DNA from: an uncultured Bacteroidales bacterium | GTDB taxonomy: Bacteria > Bacteroidota > Bacteroidia > Bacteroidales > WCHB1-69 | Assembly (NCBI GenBank): GCA_905235135.1 | Contig: CAJOKR010000025.1 | Span: 26,954-90,953, forward strand | Length of the DNA: 64,000 bases | Direction: 5' to 3' | Made by a program: the position numbers and the translations under genes | The notes under the pieces: model-generated | Databases searched by the model: none | What the model was told of the DNA's origin: nothing | The model's input: the letters and a program-made list of their open reading frames with translations, nothing else | Shown here: piece after piece, positions 29,075 through 38,347 of the stretch | How the letters are laid out: each line of letters opens with the position of its first letter | Numbering within the stretch: the stretch's first letter is position 1

Positions 29075-29935
29075 ATGCAAACACGAATCGCAATTATTGG
29101 TTACGGCAACATCGGAAAGGCCGTGGAGCAGGCAGTTTTGGCTGCTGAGGACATGCAACTCACTGGCATTTTTCACCATAACGACAATTTAGACAACATC
29201 GAGGCCGACGTGGTCGCGCTTTGCACGCCCACGCGCGAGGTGCCCGCATTTGCGGAGAAATTGCTGAAACGGGGTATCTGTACAGTGGATAGTTTCGACA
29301 TTCACGGGCAGATTTACGACCTCCGCAAGCAACTCATGCCCATTGCGAAGGAGCACAAGGCGGTGAGCGTCATCGCCGCAGGTTGGGATCCCGGTTCCGA
29401 CTCCGTGGTGCGCGCCCTGCTCACGGCCATCGCGCCCAAGGGTATCACCTACACCAACTTCGGTCCTGGTCGCAGCATGGGACACACGGTAGCCGCCAAA
29501 GCCATCCCCGGCGTGAAGGACGCCCTTTCGATGACGATTCCGCTTGGTACAGGTATCCATCGCCGCATGGTCTATATCGAATTGGAAGATGGCGCCGATT
29601 TTGCCACGGTGGAGAAACTGCTGCTCGCGGACGACTATTTCGCCCACGACGAGACCCACGTGATCCCCGTTCCCTCCATAGATGTGCTCAACAACGTGGC
29701 CCACGGCGTACACTTGGAACGCAACGGCGTGAGCGGCGACACCCATAACCAGCGTTTCGAGTTCAACATGACCATCAACAACCCCGCGCTCACCGGTCAA
29801 GTTTTAGTTGCTGTCGCCCGCGCTGCTGTGCGCATGAAGGCCGAGCAGCGTTTCGGTGCCTGCACGATGATTGAAATCCCACCGATTTACATGCTGCCGG
29901 GGGATGAGGAGACGTTGATTCGGGCGTTGGTGTAA
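29075..29935 (+). CDS. ddh: meso-Diaminopimelate dehydrogenase
   Basis: 286 aa; IAIIGYGNIGKAVE, VIAAGWDPGSDSVVRALLTAIAPKGITYTNFGPGRSMGHTVAAKAIPGVKDALSMTIPLGTGIHRRMVYIEL. Confidence 0.95.
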   Translation: MQTRIAIIGYGNIGKAVEQAVLAAEDMQLTGIFHHNDNLDNIEADVVALCTPTREVPAFAEKLLKRGICTVDSFDIHGQIYDLRKQLMPIAKEHKAVSVIAAGWDPGSDSVVRALLTAIAPKGITYTNFGPGRSMGHTVAAKAIPGVKDALSMTIPLGTGIHRRMVYIELEDGADFATVEKLLLADDYFAHDETHVIPVPSIDVLNNVAHGVHLERNGVSGDTHNQRFEFNMTINNPALTGQVLVAVARAAVRMKAEQRFGACTMIEIPPIYMLPGDEETLIRALV

Positions 29936-29950
29936 TCCGATAGAATATTT

Positions 29951-29977
29951 GTAGAGGTGCAAAATTTTGCGCCTCTA
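29951..29977. repeat. GTAGAG palindrome, AAAATTTT core, covarying arm
   Basis: GTAGAGGTGCAAAATTTTGCGCCTCTAt. Confidence 0.85.
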
Positions 29978-30019
29978 TTTGTTTTAGGAATTCAGGGGAG
30001 GTTGTCTCATACTTGCCGG

Positions 30020-30556
30020 TCATTTTTTGACAACCCTCCACTCACCCGGCTGAAGCGTGCCTAAGCTGAGATCGCCGATTTGGACGCGGATGAGTCGTAG
30101 GGTAGGGAAGCCGACAGCAGCGGTCATGTGGCGGACTTGGCGGTTCTTGCCTTCGGTGAGGGTGAGGCGTACCCAGCTGGTGGGAATGTTGGCGCGATAA
30201 CGGATGGGCGGCATGCGCTCCCAGAGGTTCTCCGGCGGCGGCACCTTTTCGGCCTTGCAGGGACGGGTATGGTAACCCTTGATGACGACCCCCTTCCGCA
30301 GTTTTTGCAGGGCCTCATCGGTGATCTCCCCATCGACTTGCGCGAGATAGGTGCGCGGGTGGGCGTTCTTCGGGTCTAACAGCCGCTTGATCAGCCGTCC
30401 GTCGTCCGTCAGCAGCAGAGCGCCTTCACTGTCATGGTCTAATCGTCCCGCGGCATAGACTCCGGGCGGAAATCCGAACCCGTCGAGGGCGGGATGCCCC
30501 GCCTCGGGGGTGAACTGGCTCAGCACGCCGTAGGGTTTGTTGAAGAGGATTACCAT
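30020..30556 (-). CDS. rluE: RsuA/RluB/RluE-family pseudouridine synthase
   Basis: MVILFNKPYGVLSQFT..., AAGRLDHDSEGALLLTDDGRL, TLTEGKNRQVRHMTAAVGFPTLRLIRVQIGDLSLG. Start trimmed to MVILF. Confidence 0.88.
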   Translation of the reverse strand: MVILFNKPYGVLSQFTPEAGHPALDGFGFPPGVYAAGRLDHDSEGALLLTDDGRLIKRLLDPKNAHPRTYLAQVDGEITDEALQKLRKGVVIKGYHTRPCKAEKVPPPENLWERMPPIRYRANIPTSWVRLTLTEGKNRQVRHMTAAVGFPTLRLIRVQIGDLSLGTLQPGEWRVVKK

Positions 30557-30644
30557 GACCTTGTCTTTCGTATTTGTTTTTCCTTTTCGTCCGACGGGCA
30601 AAAATACAAAAAATATGAGCGTCCACGAACCTATGTTCATGTGT

Positions 30645-30710
30645 CAACGCCGGTGCAGGAATCTGCCAACGCCGGTGCAGGAATAAGCCAATGACCGTAC
30701 AGGCATAAGC
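30645..30710. repeat. Three degenerate 22-bp tandem units (CAACGCCGGTGCAGGAATNNGC)
   Basis: Direct reading of 30645-30666, 30667-30688 and 30689-30710. Confidence 0.85.
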
Positions 30711-30715
30711 CAACA

Positions 30716-30747
30716 CGTATATACGTCTGAGTCGAGACGTATATACG
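30716..30747. repeat. Perfect inverted repeat CGTATATACGTCT-GAGTCG-AGACGTATATACG
   Basis: 13-bp arms, 6-bp loop; each arm contains the palindrome CGTATATACG. Confidence 0.9.
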
Positions 30748-30775
30748 CATGAACCAAGACACGGTTTAAACGAAA

Positions 30776-30803
30776 GTAGAGACGCACGGCCGTGCGTCTC
30801 TAC
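30776..30803. repeat. GTAGAGACG palindrome, ACGGCCGT core
   Basis: GTAGAGACGCACGGCCGTGCGTCTCTAC, perfect 28-bp palindrome. Confidence 0.92.
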
Positions 30804-30809
30804 AGGTTG

Positions 30810-30894
30810 CGGAGAGAGAGGGATTCGAACCCCCGGAGGTGTTACCCTCAACGGTTTTCAAGACCGCCGCAATCGACCGCTCTGCCATCTCTCC
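30810..30894 (-). tRNA. tRNA-Ser (UGA)
   Basis: Reverse complement GGAGAGATGGCAGAGCGGTCGATTGCGGCGGTCTTGAAAACCGTTGAGGGTAACACCTCCGGGGGTTCGAATCCCTCTCTCTCC; anticodon TGA. Confidence 0.95.
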
Positions 30895-30952
30895 AATTGG
30901 GCGGCAAAAATACATTTTTTTCTGATACGCCAAAACAAAAGATTTTTCCGTT

Positions 30953-30980
30953 GTAGAGACGCACGGCCGTGTGTCTCTAC
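30953..30980. repeat. GTAGAGACG palindrome, ACGGCCGT core, second copy flanking tRNA-Ser
   Basis: GTAGAGACGCACGGCCGTGTGTCTCTAC. Confidence 0.92.
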
Positions 30981-30991
30981 ATGCGGGATAA

Positions 30992-31759
30992 TCATCCTTT
31001 TTTTGTAATAAAACCCTCCTCTGACACGTCGTACCGCTCCGTTAAATCGAAGCAATTTCGGATATTTTCCTCCGTCAGCACCGCGTTTCGGTCGCCGAAA
31101 TGGAGCAGGTTGCCGCTCTTGAGCAATAGAATCTGTTTGGAGTAAGCCTTTGCGATGGGCAGGTCGTGGAGGATGATGAGGATGCTGACTCCCTGTTCTT
31201 CGTTGAGCTGTTGCAGGATGTCCATGATTTCGAACTTGTGGGTGACGTCGATGTTGGAGAGGGGCTCGTCCAACAGCATGATTCCGGTCTGCTGGGCCAT
31301 GGCGCGGGCCACCATCACGCGCTGACGCTCGCCGCCGCTTAACGCCTGCAGGAGGCTGTCGCGGTATTTCCATACCTTGCACCGCTGTAGCATATCTTCT
31401 ACCACTTCCTTGTCCTCAGCGCGTTGCATTTCCCACGGGGTCTGATACGGATTCCGCCCTAACATCACGTAGTCAAACACGGTGATGTCGAATACGATGT
31501 CTTGATATTGCGGCACGTAGGCGATTTCTCGGGCCAGATCCATCATCTTGTAATCCGTCAGCGGTTTCCCGTTAAGGGTTATCGTGCCGCTGTCGGGTTT
31601 CAACAGTCCTACGATGCACTTCAACAGCGTGGTTTTGCCCGACCCGTTCGGCCCCAAAATCGAACAGAAGCCCCCTTGCGGGAAATTTACGGACAAACTG
31701 CTGAATATTTGCTTGTTGTCGTAACCGAATGTTAGATTATCAACGGTAATGCAATCCAT
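30992..31759 (-). CDS. ABC transporter ATP-binding protein (iron-siderophore/cobalamin FecE/BtuD type)
   Basis: 255 aa; ILGPNGSGKTTLLKCIVGLLKP, LSGGERQRVMVARAMAQQTGIMLLDEPLSNID. Confidence 0.9.
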   Translation of the reverse strand: MDCITVDNLTFGYDNKQIFSSLSVNFPQGGFCSILGPNGSGKTTLLKCIVGLLKPDSGTITLNGKPLTDYKMMDLAREIAYVPQYQDIVFDITVFDYVMLGRNPYQTPWEMQRAEDKEVVEDMLQRCKVWKYRDSLLQALSGGERQRVMVARAMAQQTGIMLLDEPLSNIDVTHKFEIMDILQQLNEEQGVSILIILHDLPIAKAYSKQILLLKSGNLLHFGDRNAVLTEENIRNCFDLTERYDVSEEGFITKKG

Positions 31760-31773
31760 GTTTCATTCATGTC

Positions 31774-33639
31774 TCATTCAAAATAATGTCGCAATTCTTC
31801 CGCACCGAAAATGTGCAACGTATTCTTTCCCGATGGCGAAATTGTGGGCATATCGCTTTCGAACAGTTTGCGAATCAAGACTTTGACCTCTTCCTGCGTG
31901 GTGGGGACGCGTTGGCGGGAGCGTTTCTGGCGGGCCATGCTCTGCGCCATTCCGGAAATCTTGTCGCCCTTGTGGATGACTTGGTTGGTCTGGTAGGCGC
32001 TGAGCACATTTTCGATAAGGGCCTGCACATCACCCTCTTCCTCCTCATCATTGGGGGTGGCGTTGACGGCAAGGTGGGTGTTGTCCATCTGTTCCAATTC
32101 GTAACCTAACCGTAGGAAGTCCTCCTTCAGCGAGATGGCCAGGTCGGTTTGCGCGGCGGTGAGAGTGACCGTCTGCGGGAAAAGGCTCTGCTGAGGTCGT
32201 ATCGGGGTGTTTTTCAGCGCATTGACGTACATGTCGTAGAGGATGCGCTCTTGCACGTTGGGCAGGTCGGCGACCATCACCTGACCGTTCAGCTCGAAAA
32301 AGAGATAGCGGCCGCCGAACACAAAGTATGGGATGTTTTCGGGAAGCTCGAGGTTGTTTTCCGCCGTTTCGGGTTGGAAATCAACGGTTTGCTGCTCTTC
32401 TTTCGGGTATTCCACTTTCTCCACGTTAAGCTCCTTGAGGAAGTTTTCCCAGTCGTTGGAGGTGGGCGCCTCACGACGGAAGCCGCCTCCGCCAAACTGC
32501 TGGAACGGAGAACTGTGCTTCTTTTCCGGCACCTTGTCGAAGGGGTTGTAATTGTGGTTGGTGCTGATGATGGGAGCGGTGATCTCCTTATTCTCAGGCT
32601 TGTCGGTGATGATATCGGGAAACGAATCGTCGAAATCGATCATTGGGGTGAGCGACATCGTGCCAAGGGCTTTCTTTACTGTGGAGTTGAGAAATCCGAA
32701 GATGAGACGCTCGTCCTGCAGTTTGACCTCCACCTTGGTCGGGCTGACGTTGACATCGATCATGGCGGGGTCGATTTCAATGGCGATGAAGTAGGGTGGG
32801 TGGGAGCCCTGCGGGATGAGGTCGGCGTATGCCTTCTCGACTGCATAATTGAGCAGACTGTGGCGCACAAAACGGTGATTGATAAACATATACTGTTCGC
32901 TCTTCTTTTTGGCGTTCTCGGGTTTGGCGATAAAACCGGAGATGTGCATCAGCTCGTGGTTAAGCTCCACAGGGAAGAGCTTGTCGTTGAGGTGCTGCCC
33001 GAAAATGTTGACGATGCGCTGGCGCATGTTGGAGGCGGGCAGCAGCAGGATGAGTTTGCCGTTATTATAATATTGGAAGGTGATGTCGTGGTGAATGAGG
33101 GCCACGCGGTAAAGTTCCTCTTCAATATGGGTGAGTTCCACATTGTCGGATTTGAGGAAGTTGCGGCGGGCGGGCACGTTGAAGAAGAGGTTTTTGACGG
33201 CGATGGAGGTGCCGTCGGCGCAGGTGATGGGTGCATGTTCCTTGATTTCAGCCCCTTCGATGAGGACGAGGGTGCCCATCTCGTCGGCGGCTGGCTTGGT
33301 TTTGAGTTCCACGTGCGCGATGGCGGCAATGGAGGCGAGAGCCTCGCCGCGAAAGCCCTTGGTGCAGATGTGGAACAGGTCGTCGGCCTTGCGCAGCTTG
33401 GAGGTAGCGTGCCGTTCGAAGCAGAGGCGTGCGTCGTTGAACGACATGCCCTTGCCGTTGTCGGTCACCTGGATGAGGGTCTTGCCCGCGTCCTTGATGA
33501 TAAGTTGGATTTGGCTTGCGCCGGCATCCACGGCATTTTCGAGCAGCTCCTTAACTACGGAGGCGGGGCGCTGCACGACCTCTCCGGCCGCAATCTGGTT
33601 CGCCACCGCGTCGGGCAGCAGTCGTATGATGTCTTCCAT
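31774..33639 (-). CDS. mutL: DNA mismatch repair protein MutL
   Basis: 621 aa; IRLLPDAVANQIAAGEVVQRPASVVKELLENAVDAGA, GFRGEALASIAAIAHVEL. Confidence 0.97.
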   Translation of the reverse strand: MEDIIRLLPDAVANQIAAGEVVQRPASVVKELLENAVDAGASQIQLIIKDAGKTLIQVTDNGKGMSFNDARLCFERHATSKLRKADDLFHICTKGFRGEALASIAAIAHVELKTKPAADEMGTLVLIEGAEIKEHAPITCADGTSIAVKNLFFNVPARRNFLKSDNVELTHIEEELYRVALIHHDITFQYYNNGKLILLLPASNMRQRIVNIFGQHLNDKLFPVELNHELMHISGFIAKPENAKKKSEQYMFINHRFVRHSLLNYAVEKAYADLIPQGSHPPYFIAIEIDPAMIDVNVSPTKVEVKLQDERLIFGFLNSTVKKALGTMSLTPMIDFDDSFPDIITDKPENKEITAPIISTNHNYNPFDKVPEKKHSSPFQQFGGGGFRREAPTSNDWENFLKELNVEKVEYPKEEQQTVDFQPETAENNLELPENIPYFVFGGRYLFFELNGQVMVADLPNVQERILYDMYVNALKNTPIRPQQSLFPQTVTLTAAQTDLAISLKEDFLRLGYELEQMDNTHLAVNATPNDEEEEGDVQALIENVLSAYQTNQVIHKGDKISGMAQSMARQKRSRQRVPTTQEEVKVLIRKLFESDMPTISPSGKNTLHIFGAEELRHYFE

Positions 33640-33699
33640 AGGGTTAAAAAAGGTTAAAACGGTTAGACGGTTACACGGTTAGGGTTAAGAGATTTGGGG

Positions 33700-33945
33700 T
33701 TAGAAGAATTTCCAGAGCACGATGGCGAGGACGATCACGAAGAAGATCATGAAGATGATGGTGATGGAGGAGCTGTTGTTTTTGCGGTCGGCGGTATGGT
33801 TGCGCTTGCTCTGCCACTCTTCGTGGAGGTTGCGGGCGAAGTCCTTGCGGGCGTCGCCGGTGGATTCCTCCTTTTTCTGGTCGTAGAATCTGGGTTTGTA
33901 GTTGAACTGTCTCGGTTCGCGGTTGTTAAAAAACGTGAATGCCAT
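33700..33945 (-). CDS. Small hypothetical protein with C-terminal TM helix
   Basis: 81 aa ending ITIIFMIFFVIVLAIVLWKFF. Confidence 0.7.
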   Translation of the reverse strand: MAFTFFNNREPRQFNYKPRFYDQKKEESTGDARKDFARNLHEEWQSKRNHTADRKNNSSSITIIFMIFFVIVLAIVLWKFF

Positions 33946-34040
33946 AACTTTGAATTTTAGACTGCAAAGGTACGATTTTTTCTATTTAAGGGCAACGAAG
34001 AAAAATTTTTCGACAGGTGTCGGACTATCCAAAAAAAGTG

Positions 34041-34048
34041 TATTTTTG
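34041..34048 (+). promoter_or_regulatory. Putative -7 element (TATTTTTG) for tRNA-Met
   Basis: aaaagtgTATTTTTGcagcctc, 14 bp before the tRNA. Confidence 0.55.
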
Positions 34049-34061
34049 CAGCCTCAAAAAA

Positions 34062-34135
34062 GGCGGGGTAGCTCAGTTGGTTAGAGCGTCGGATTCATAA
34101 CCCGGAGGTCTCGAGTTCAACTCTCGATCCCGCCA
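34062..34135 (+). tRNA. tRNA-Met (CAU)
   Basis: GGCGGGGTAGCTCAGTTGGTTAGAGCGTCGGATTCATAACCCGGAGGTCTCGAGTTCAACTCTCGATCCCGCCA. Confidence 0.95.
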
Positions 34136-34141
34136 CAGAAG

Positions 34142-34174
34142 AAGGCGACTGTTTCAGCCGCCTTTTTTGTTTTT
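34142..34174 (+). terminator. Intrinsic terminator after tRNA-Met
   Basis: AAGGCGACTG-TTT-CAGCCGCCTT hairpin (one bulge) and T run. Confidence 0.75.
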
Positions 34175-34197
34175 GTAAAGGCAAGACGCACTTTTTT

Positions 34198-34225
34198 GTA
34201 GAGACGGAGCACGCTCCGTCTCTAC
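34198..34225. repeat. GTAGAGACG palindrome, GAGCACGCTC core
   Basis: GTAGAGACGGAGCACGCTCCGTCTCTAC. Confidence 0.9.
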
Positions 34226-34288
34226 TTTTTTTTGTATCTTCGCCAGTCATTTTTTAAACATCAAAAGTCATTGATAATCTATTGGAAC

Positions 34289-35272
34289 ATGTTGAAAATT
34301 AGGACAATATTTGTACTGTTGGCGGCTGCGGTTATCCTGCTTCCGGCGTGCGACCGCACCAAGAAAACCCCGAAAGATACCCCACAAGCCACTGTCACCC
34401 TGCCGGCATTCGACAACGACTCCGCATACGCGTTCGTGAAGGCGCAGACCGATTTTGGACCGCGCGTGTTGGGCTCGGAAGCGCACGAAAACTGCCGCAC
34501 ATGGCTGTTGGGAAAACTGCGCGAGTATTGCGATACGGTTTACAACCAGACGTTTACGGCCAAAACTTACGACGGCAAATCGTGGCCTTGTGCCAACCTC
34601 ATTGGCAGTTTCGGTCCCGAAAAGACCAAGCGTATCGTTTTAGCCGCGCATTGGGATTCCCGTCCCTTTGCCGACCACGACCCGATTCCCGCCAACCGCG
34701 AAACCCCCATTGACGGGGCTAATGACGGAGCCAGCGGCGTGGGCGTGCTGCTCGAAATTGCCCGCCAACTGCATGAGAGCCAACCCAATGTGGGTGTGGA
34801 TATCGTCTTCTTCGATGCCGAGGACTACGGTCCGAGGGAGAGCGAAAGTGTACCGGGCGACTGGTGGGGACTCGGTGCCCAGTATTGGGCGAAAAATCCT
34901 CATATCCAAGGATATATGGCTAATTACGGCATTCTGCTCGACATGGTGGGCAGTCCGAACGCGCAGTTCATGCAGGAGCAGTTCTCCTTGCGGGATGCGC
35001 AGGACGTGGTGCGCAAGGTGTGGTCCACGGCCTACGAACTCGGTCACGGGCAGTACTTCCAGAACAAGCCCGGCGGCGTGATTACCGACGATCACTACTA
35101 TGTCAACAAATACGCCCCCTTCAAGATGATCGACATTATCCATTATGATGCGGCTTCCGGTACCGGCTTCGACCCCGTCTGGCATACCATGAACGACAAT
35201 ATCCAGCACATCGACCGGAATACGCTCGGTGTGGTGGGTACAACTTTATTGCAAGTCCTTAAAAACGAATAA
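34289..35272 (+). CDS. M28-family metallopeptidase / glutaminyl-peptide cyclotransferase-like lipoprotein
   Basis: Start trimmed to MLKIRTIFVLLAAAVILLPAC; VLAAHWDSRPFADHDP, PIDGANDGASGVGVLLEIAR, VDIVFFDAEDYG. Confidence 0.88.
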   Translation: MLKIRTIFVLLAAAVILLPACDRTKKTPKDTPQATVTLPAFDNDSAYAFVKAQTDFGPRVLGSEAHENCRTWLLGKLREYCDTVYNQTFTAKTYDGKSWPCANLIGSFGPEKTKRIVLAAHWDSRPFADHDPIPANRETPIDGANDGASGVGVLLEIARQLHESQPNVGVDIVFFDAEDYGPRESESVPGDWWGLGAQYWAKNPHIQGYMANYGILLDMVGSPNAQFMQEQFSLRDAQDVVRKVWSTAYELGHGQYFQNKPGGVITDDHYYVNKYAPFKMIDIIHYDAASGTGFDPVWHTMNDNIQHIDRNTLGVVGTTLLQVLKNE

Positions 35273-35278
35273 CCTACG

Positions 35279-36550
35279 ATGAAAGTATTCAAATTCGGCG
35301 GCGCCTCCGTGAAGGACGCCCCAGCCATTGAAAATCTGAAAAACATCCTGCAACGTTATGAAAACGAGCAGCTTGTGGTGGTGATTTCCGCTATGGGCAA
35401 GACTACCAACTTCATGGAGAAGATGTTGGATGCCTATTACCATGCGCCGGAAAACGTCCCAGCTTTGCTTTCGGAACTGCGTACCCAGCACGAGTCTGTG
35501 GCAGAGCAGCTTATGGGTGCGGATAACTCCTTCCTGCCGCACTCCGAACGGATTTTTACGTTGCTGAACGAGCAGCTGCAGCGTCCCACGTCCGACAATT
35601 TCGATTACGACTATGACCGTATCGTCAGTTTCGGCGAACTGCTCTCCACGACGTTGATTGCCACCTATCTGAACACGCAAGGCATTGAGACGCAGTGGCT
35701 TGATGCACGACAGCTGGTGCGTACGGATAATACCTACCGCGAGGGTCATGTCGATTGGGCGGTGACGCAGAAGCTGGTCTGCAATACTATCAACCCCTAC
35801 TTCCAGAACCGCACCCACGGCATTGTGCTGACGCAGGGCTTTATCGCGGGCACAGCCGAAAACCAGACCACCACCCTCGGGCGCGAGGGGTCCGACTATT
35901 CTGCGGCTATCTTAGCTTATGCGCTTGATGCTGAGTGTGTTACGGTGTGGAAAGACGTCCCCGGCATCCTCAATGCTGACCCGAAACGGTTCGCCGATGC
36001 GGTCAAAATCGACAAACTGACCTACCACGAGACCGTTGAATTGGCCTATTATGGTGCGAGCGTTATCCATCCGAAAACGCTTAAGCCGCTGCATAACAAG
36101 CAGATACCGTTGTTCGTCAAATCCTTCTTCCATCCGGAGACTGAGGGCAGCATGATTACGAAGGATGCCGATCTGACGGAAGTCCCTTCATTTATCGTGA
36201 AAGACAACCAGCTGCTGATTTCGGTCTCCCCGCGTGACTTTTCCATTATCGGGGTGGAGAATCTCTCCATCATTTTGGACATTCTGGCAAAATATCGCGT
36301 CAAAATCAACCTGATTCAGAATTCCGCGCTCACCTTCTCGGTCTGCACCGACAATGTGCCGTTGCGGCTCAAACCTTGTATCGAGGCCTTGCAGGAGGAG
36401 TTCATTGTCAAGTTTAACGATGGCATACGGTTGGTGACCATCCGTCATTATGATGCAGAGTCTGAGAAGACTATTCTAAATATGTTTGATAATGAGGAAG
36501 TTATAATCCGACAGAGCAATCGACATACCATTCAAATGATTCTGAAATAA
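35279..36550 (+). CDS. lysC: Aspartate kinase
   Basis: 423 aa; MKVFKFGGASVKD, TTLGREGSDYSAAILAYALDAECVTVWKDVPGILNADP, C-terminal ACT-like region. Confidence 0.93.
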   Translation: MKVFKFGGASVKDAPAIENLKNILQRYENEQLVVVISAMGKTTNFMEKMLDAYYHAPENVPALLSELRTQHESVAEQLMGADNSFLPHSERIFTLLNEQLQRPTSDNFDYDYDRIVSFGELLSTTLIATYLNTQGIETQWLDARQLVRTDNTYREGHVDWAVTQKLVCNTINPYFQNRTHGIVLTQGFIAGTAENQTTTLGREGSDYSAAILAYALDAECVTVWKDVPGILNADPKRFADAVKIDKLTYHETVELAYYGASVIHPKTLKPLHNKQIPLFVKSFFHPETEGSMITKDADLTEVPSFIVKDNQLLISVSPRDFSIIGVENLSIILDILAKYRVKINLIQNSALTFSVCTDNVPLRLKPCIEALQEEFIVKFNDGIRLVTIRHYDAESEKTILNMFDNEEVIIRQSNRHTIQMILK

Positions 36551-36568
36551 AATATACGAAATCGTCGC

Positions 36569-36598
36569 TTGATTTATTAAAACAAAAATGTATCTTTG
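36569..36598 (+). promoter_or_regulatory. Putative Bacteroidota promoter
   Basis: TTG and TATCTTTG separated by 19 bp, upstream of the T9SS thioredoxin-like gene. Confidence 0.65.
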
Positions 36599-36646
36599 CA
36601 GGCATAAAATTATGAACATATATCATTATTAATTAAACCCAATTTT

Positions 36647-38296
36647 ATGAAAAAGTTATCCTTATTACTTTGCATTTGCGCGATGACTTTGGCCAGTTTT
36701 GCGCAGCTGCCGAATGGGACTTATGCTCCCGCTTTTACCGGTTATGAGATTAACAAAACGACCGGTTCCATCATCACAGATAACCCCATTACGCTGTATG
36801 ACCTCACTGATGCAGGTTATGTGGTTTACATGGATGTCTTCGCCACTTGGTGTCCTCCGTGCTGGAGCTTCCACACGGGCGGTCATCTGGAGAATCTCTA
36901 TTCCCAGTATGGTCCTACCGGCACCAATGAGGTGCGCGTGTTGGCTATCGAGGGCAGCAACGGCAACTATGCTTCTTTGAGCGGCACTGGCCCCGATGCT
37001 GGCGGTAGCGCCACGCAGGGCAACTGGCTGGCTGGTGTGGAATATCCCGTCATTCCCTTGAAGATGTCTCCGAACACCACCCAATTCGACAGCGATTATG
37101 CCATTGCCTACTTCCCCACCGTCTATATGGTTTGCCCGAACCGTCTGGTTTATGAGGTGGGCCAGCAGTCCACGGCCAACCTGTATGCTGCAAGAAGCAC
37201 CTGTCCCCAATTCGACAACACTCAGGTTGACAACGCTTTGCTCCTCACTTCCGGCGGCCTTGACGCCGTTTACTACTGCTCCTGCTCCGCCAACCCGACC
37301 GTTGACCTGCAGAATGTGGGTTCCGCGACGCTGACTTCCGCGACGCTGACCATCGAATTTGACGGTCAGACCACGACCTACGACTGGACGGGTTCTCTGG
37401 CTACCTACGAGAAAGCTACGGTTACGTTGCCTCAAATCACCTCCAGCGTTGACGGCGCACACACCTACACGGTAACTGTCACTACGGTGAACGGCGTGGC
37501 GGATCCCGACACCGCTTGGAACACCATCGCTTCCACTTTCAATGTGGCTATCAGTCCTACCTCCTCTTCCATCGACGAAGATTTCAGCAACGGCATCCCC
37601 TCCGACTGGAGCAATTCTGACGGTCTGTTGCAAACGTACACCCTTAACGGTAATCACGGCACAGCGGTGGTTTTCGCTGCATACAACTACGATAGCGGTA
37701 CCACTTCGGAACTCTATCTGCCGTTTGAGAACCTGTCCAGCCTCACCAATCCCGTTTTGGTCTTCGATTTGGCCCACAAACGCTATAACGCCAATTATTC
37801 CGAGAGACTGCGCGTGCTCTATTCCACCAATTGTGGTGCTACCTGGCAGTCCTTGTACACCAAGTCCGGCAACAATCTGTCAACCTCTTCCGGCAATACA
37901 ACCAGCAGCTTCATTCCCACCGATGACCAATGGCGTGATGAAATCATTGATCTGTCTGGCATTACGGATAATGACGATGTTGTCATCAAATTCGAGTTCA
38001 GAAGCGGTTACGGCAATAATGTCTGGATCGACAATGTGAGAGTGATGAACGGCACCGGCATCGAAGAAATCGCCAACGATGTGAATGTCTATCCGAATCC
38101 GGCCACCGATAAGATCAACATCACCACTCCGGACAACGTGCTCCGCGTGGAGATCTTCAACATGCAGGGCCAGCTCGTGAAGGCTGAAGCCGGCGAAGTG
38201 AACAGCATCTCTGTGAAAGACCTCGCCAACGGCGTTTACACCTTGAAGCTGACGACCGACAACGGTACCTCAATTCACAAGATTGTGAAGAAGTAA
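36647..38296 (+). CDS. T9SS type A cargo protein with N-terminal thioredoxin-like domain (CPPC)
   Basis: Signal peptide; VVYMDVFATWCPPCWSFH; C-terminus VNVYPNPATDKINITTPDNVLRVEIFNMQGQLVK...LANGVYTLKLTTDNGTSIHKIVKK. Confidence 0.9.
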   Translation: MKKLSLLLCICAMTLASFAQLPNGTYAPAFTGYEINKTTGSIITDNPITLYDLTDAGYVVYMDVFATWCPPCWSFHTGGHLENLYSQYGPTGTNEVRVLAIEGSNGNYASLSGTGPDAGGSATQGNWLAGVEYPVIPLKMSPNTTQFDSDYAIAYFPTVYMVCPNRLVYEVGQQSTANLYAARSTCPQFDNTQVDNALLLTSGGLDAVYYCSCSANPTVDLQNVGSATLTSATLTIEFDGQTTTYDWTGSLATYEKATVTLPQITSSVDGAHTYTVTVTTVNGVADPDTAWNTIASTFNVAISPTSSSIDEDFSNGIPSDWSNSDGLLQTYTLNGNHGTAVVFAAYNYDSGTTSELYLPFENLSSLTNPVLVFDLAHKRYNANYSERLRVLYSTNCGATWQSLYTKSGNNLSTSSGNTTSSFIPTDDQWRDEIIDLSGITDNDDVVIKFEFRSGYGNNVWIDNVRVMNGTGIEEIANDVNVYPNPATDKINITTPDNVLRVEIFNMQGQLVKAEAGEVNSISVKDLANGVYTLKLTTDNGTSIHKIVKK

Positions 38297-38317
38297 GTTC
38301 AATCAATAAAACAAAAA

Positions 38318-38345
38318 AAGGCCGACGAACGTCGGCCTTTTTTTG
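38318..38345. terminator. Bidirectional terminator between convergent genes
   Basis: AAGGCCGAC-GAAC-GTCGGCCTT with flanking A and T runs. Confidence 0.88.
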
Positions 38346-38347
38346 TT

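Noticed and set aside
30992-31759. Possible complete iron/cobalamin uptake operon
   Set aside because: Only the ATPase is present; no permease or binding-protein genes are adjacent in the window.
32149-33657. 502-aa ORF opposite mutL
   Set aside because: Antisense to an unambiguous mutL; no own features.
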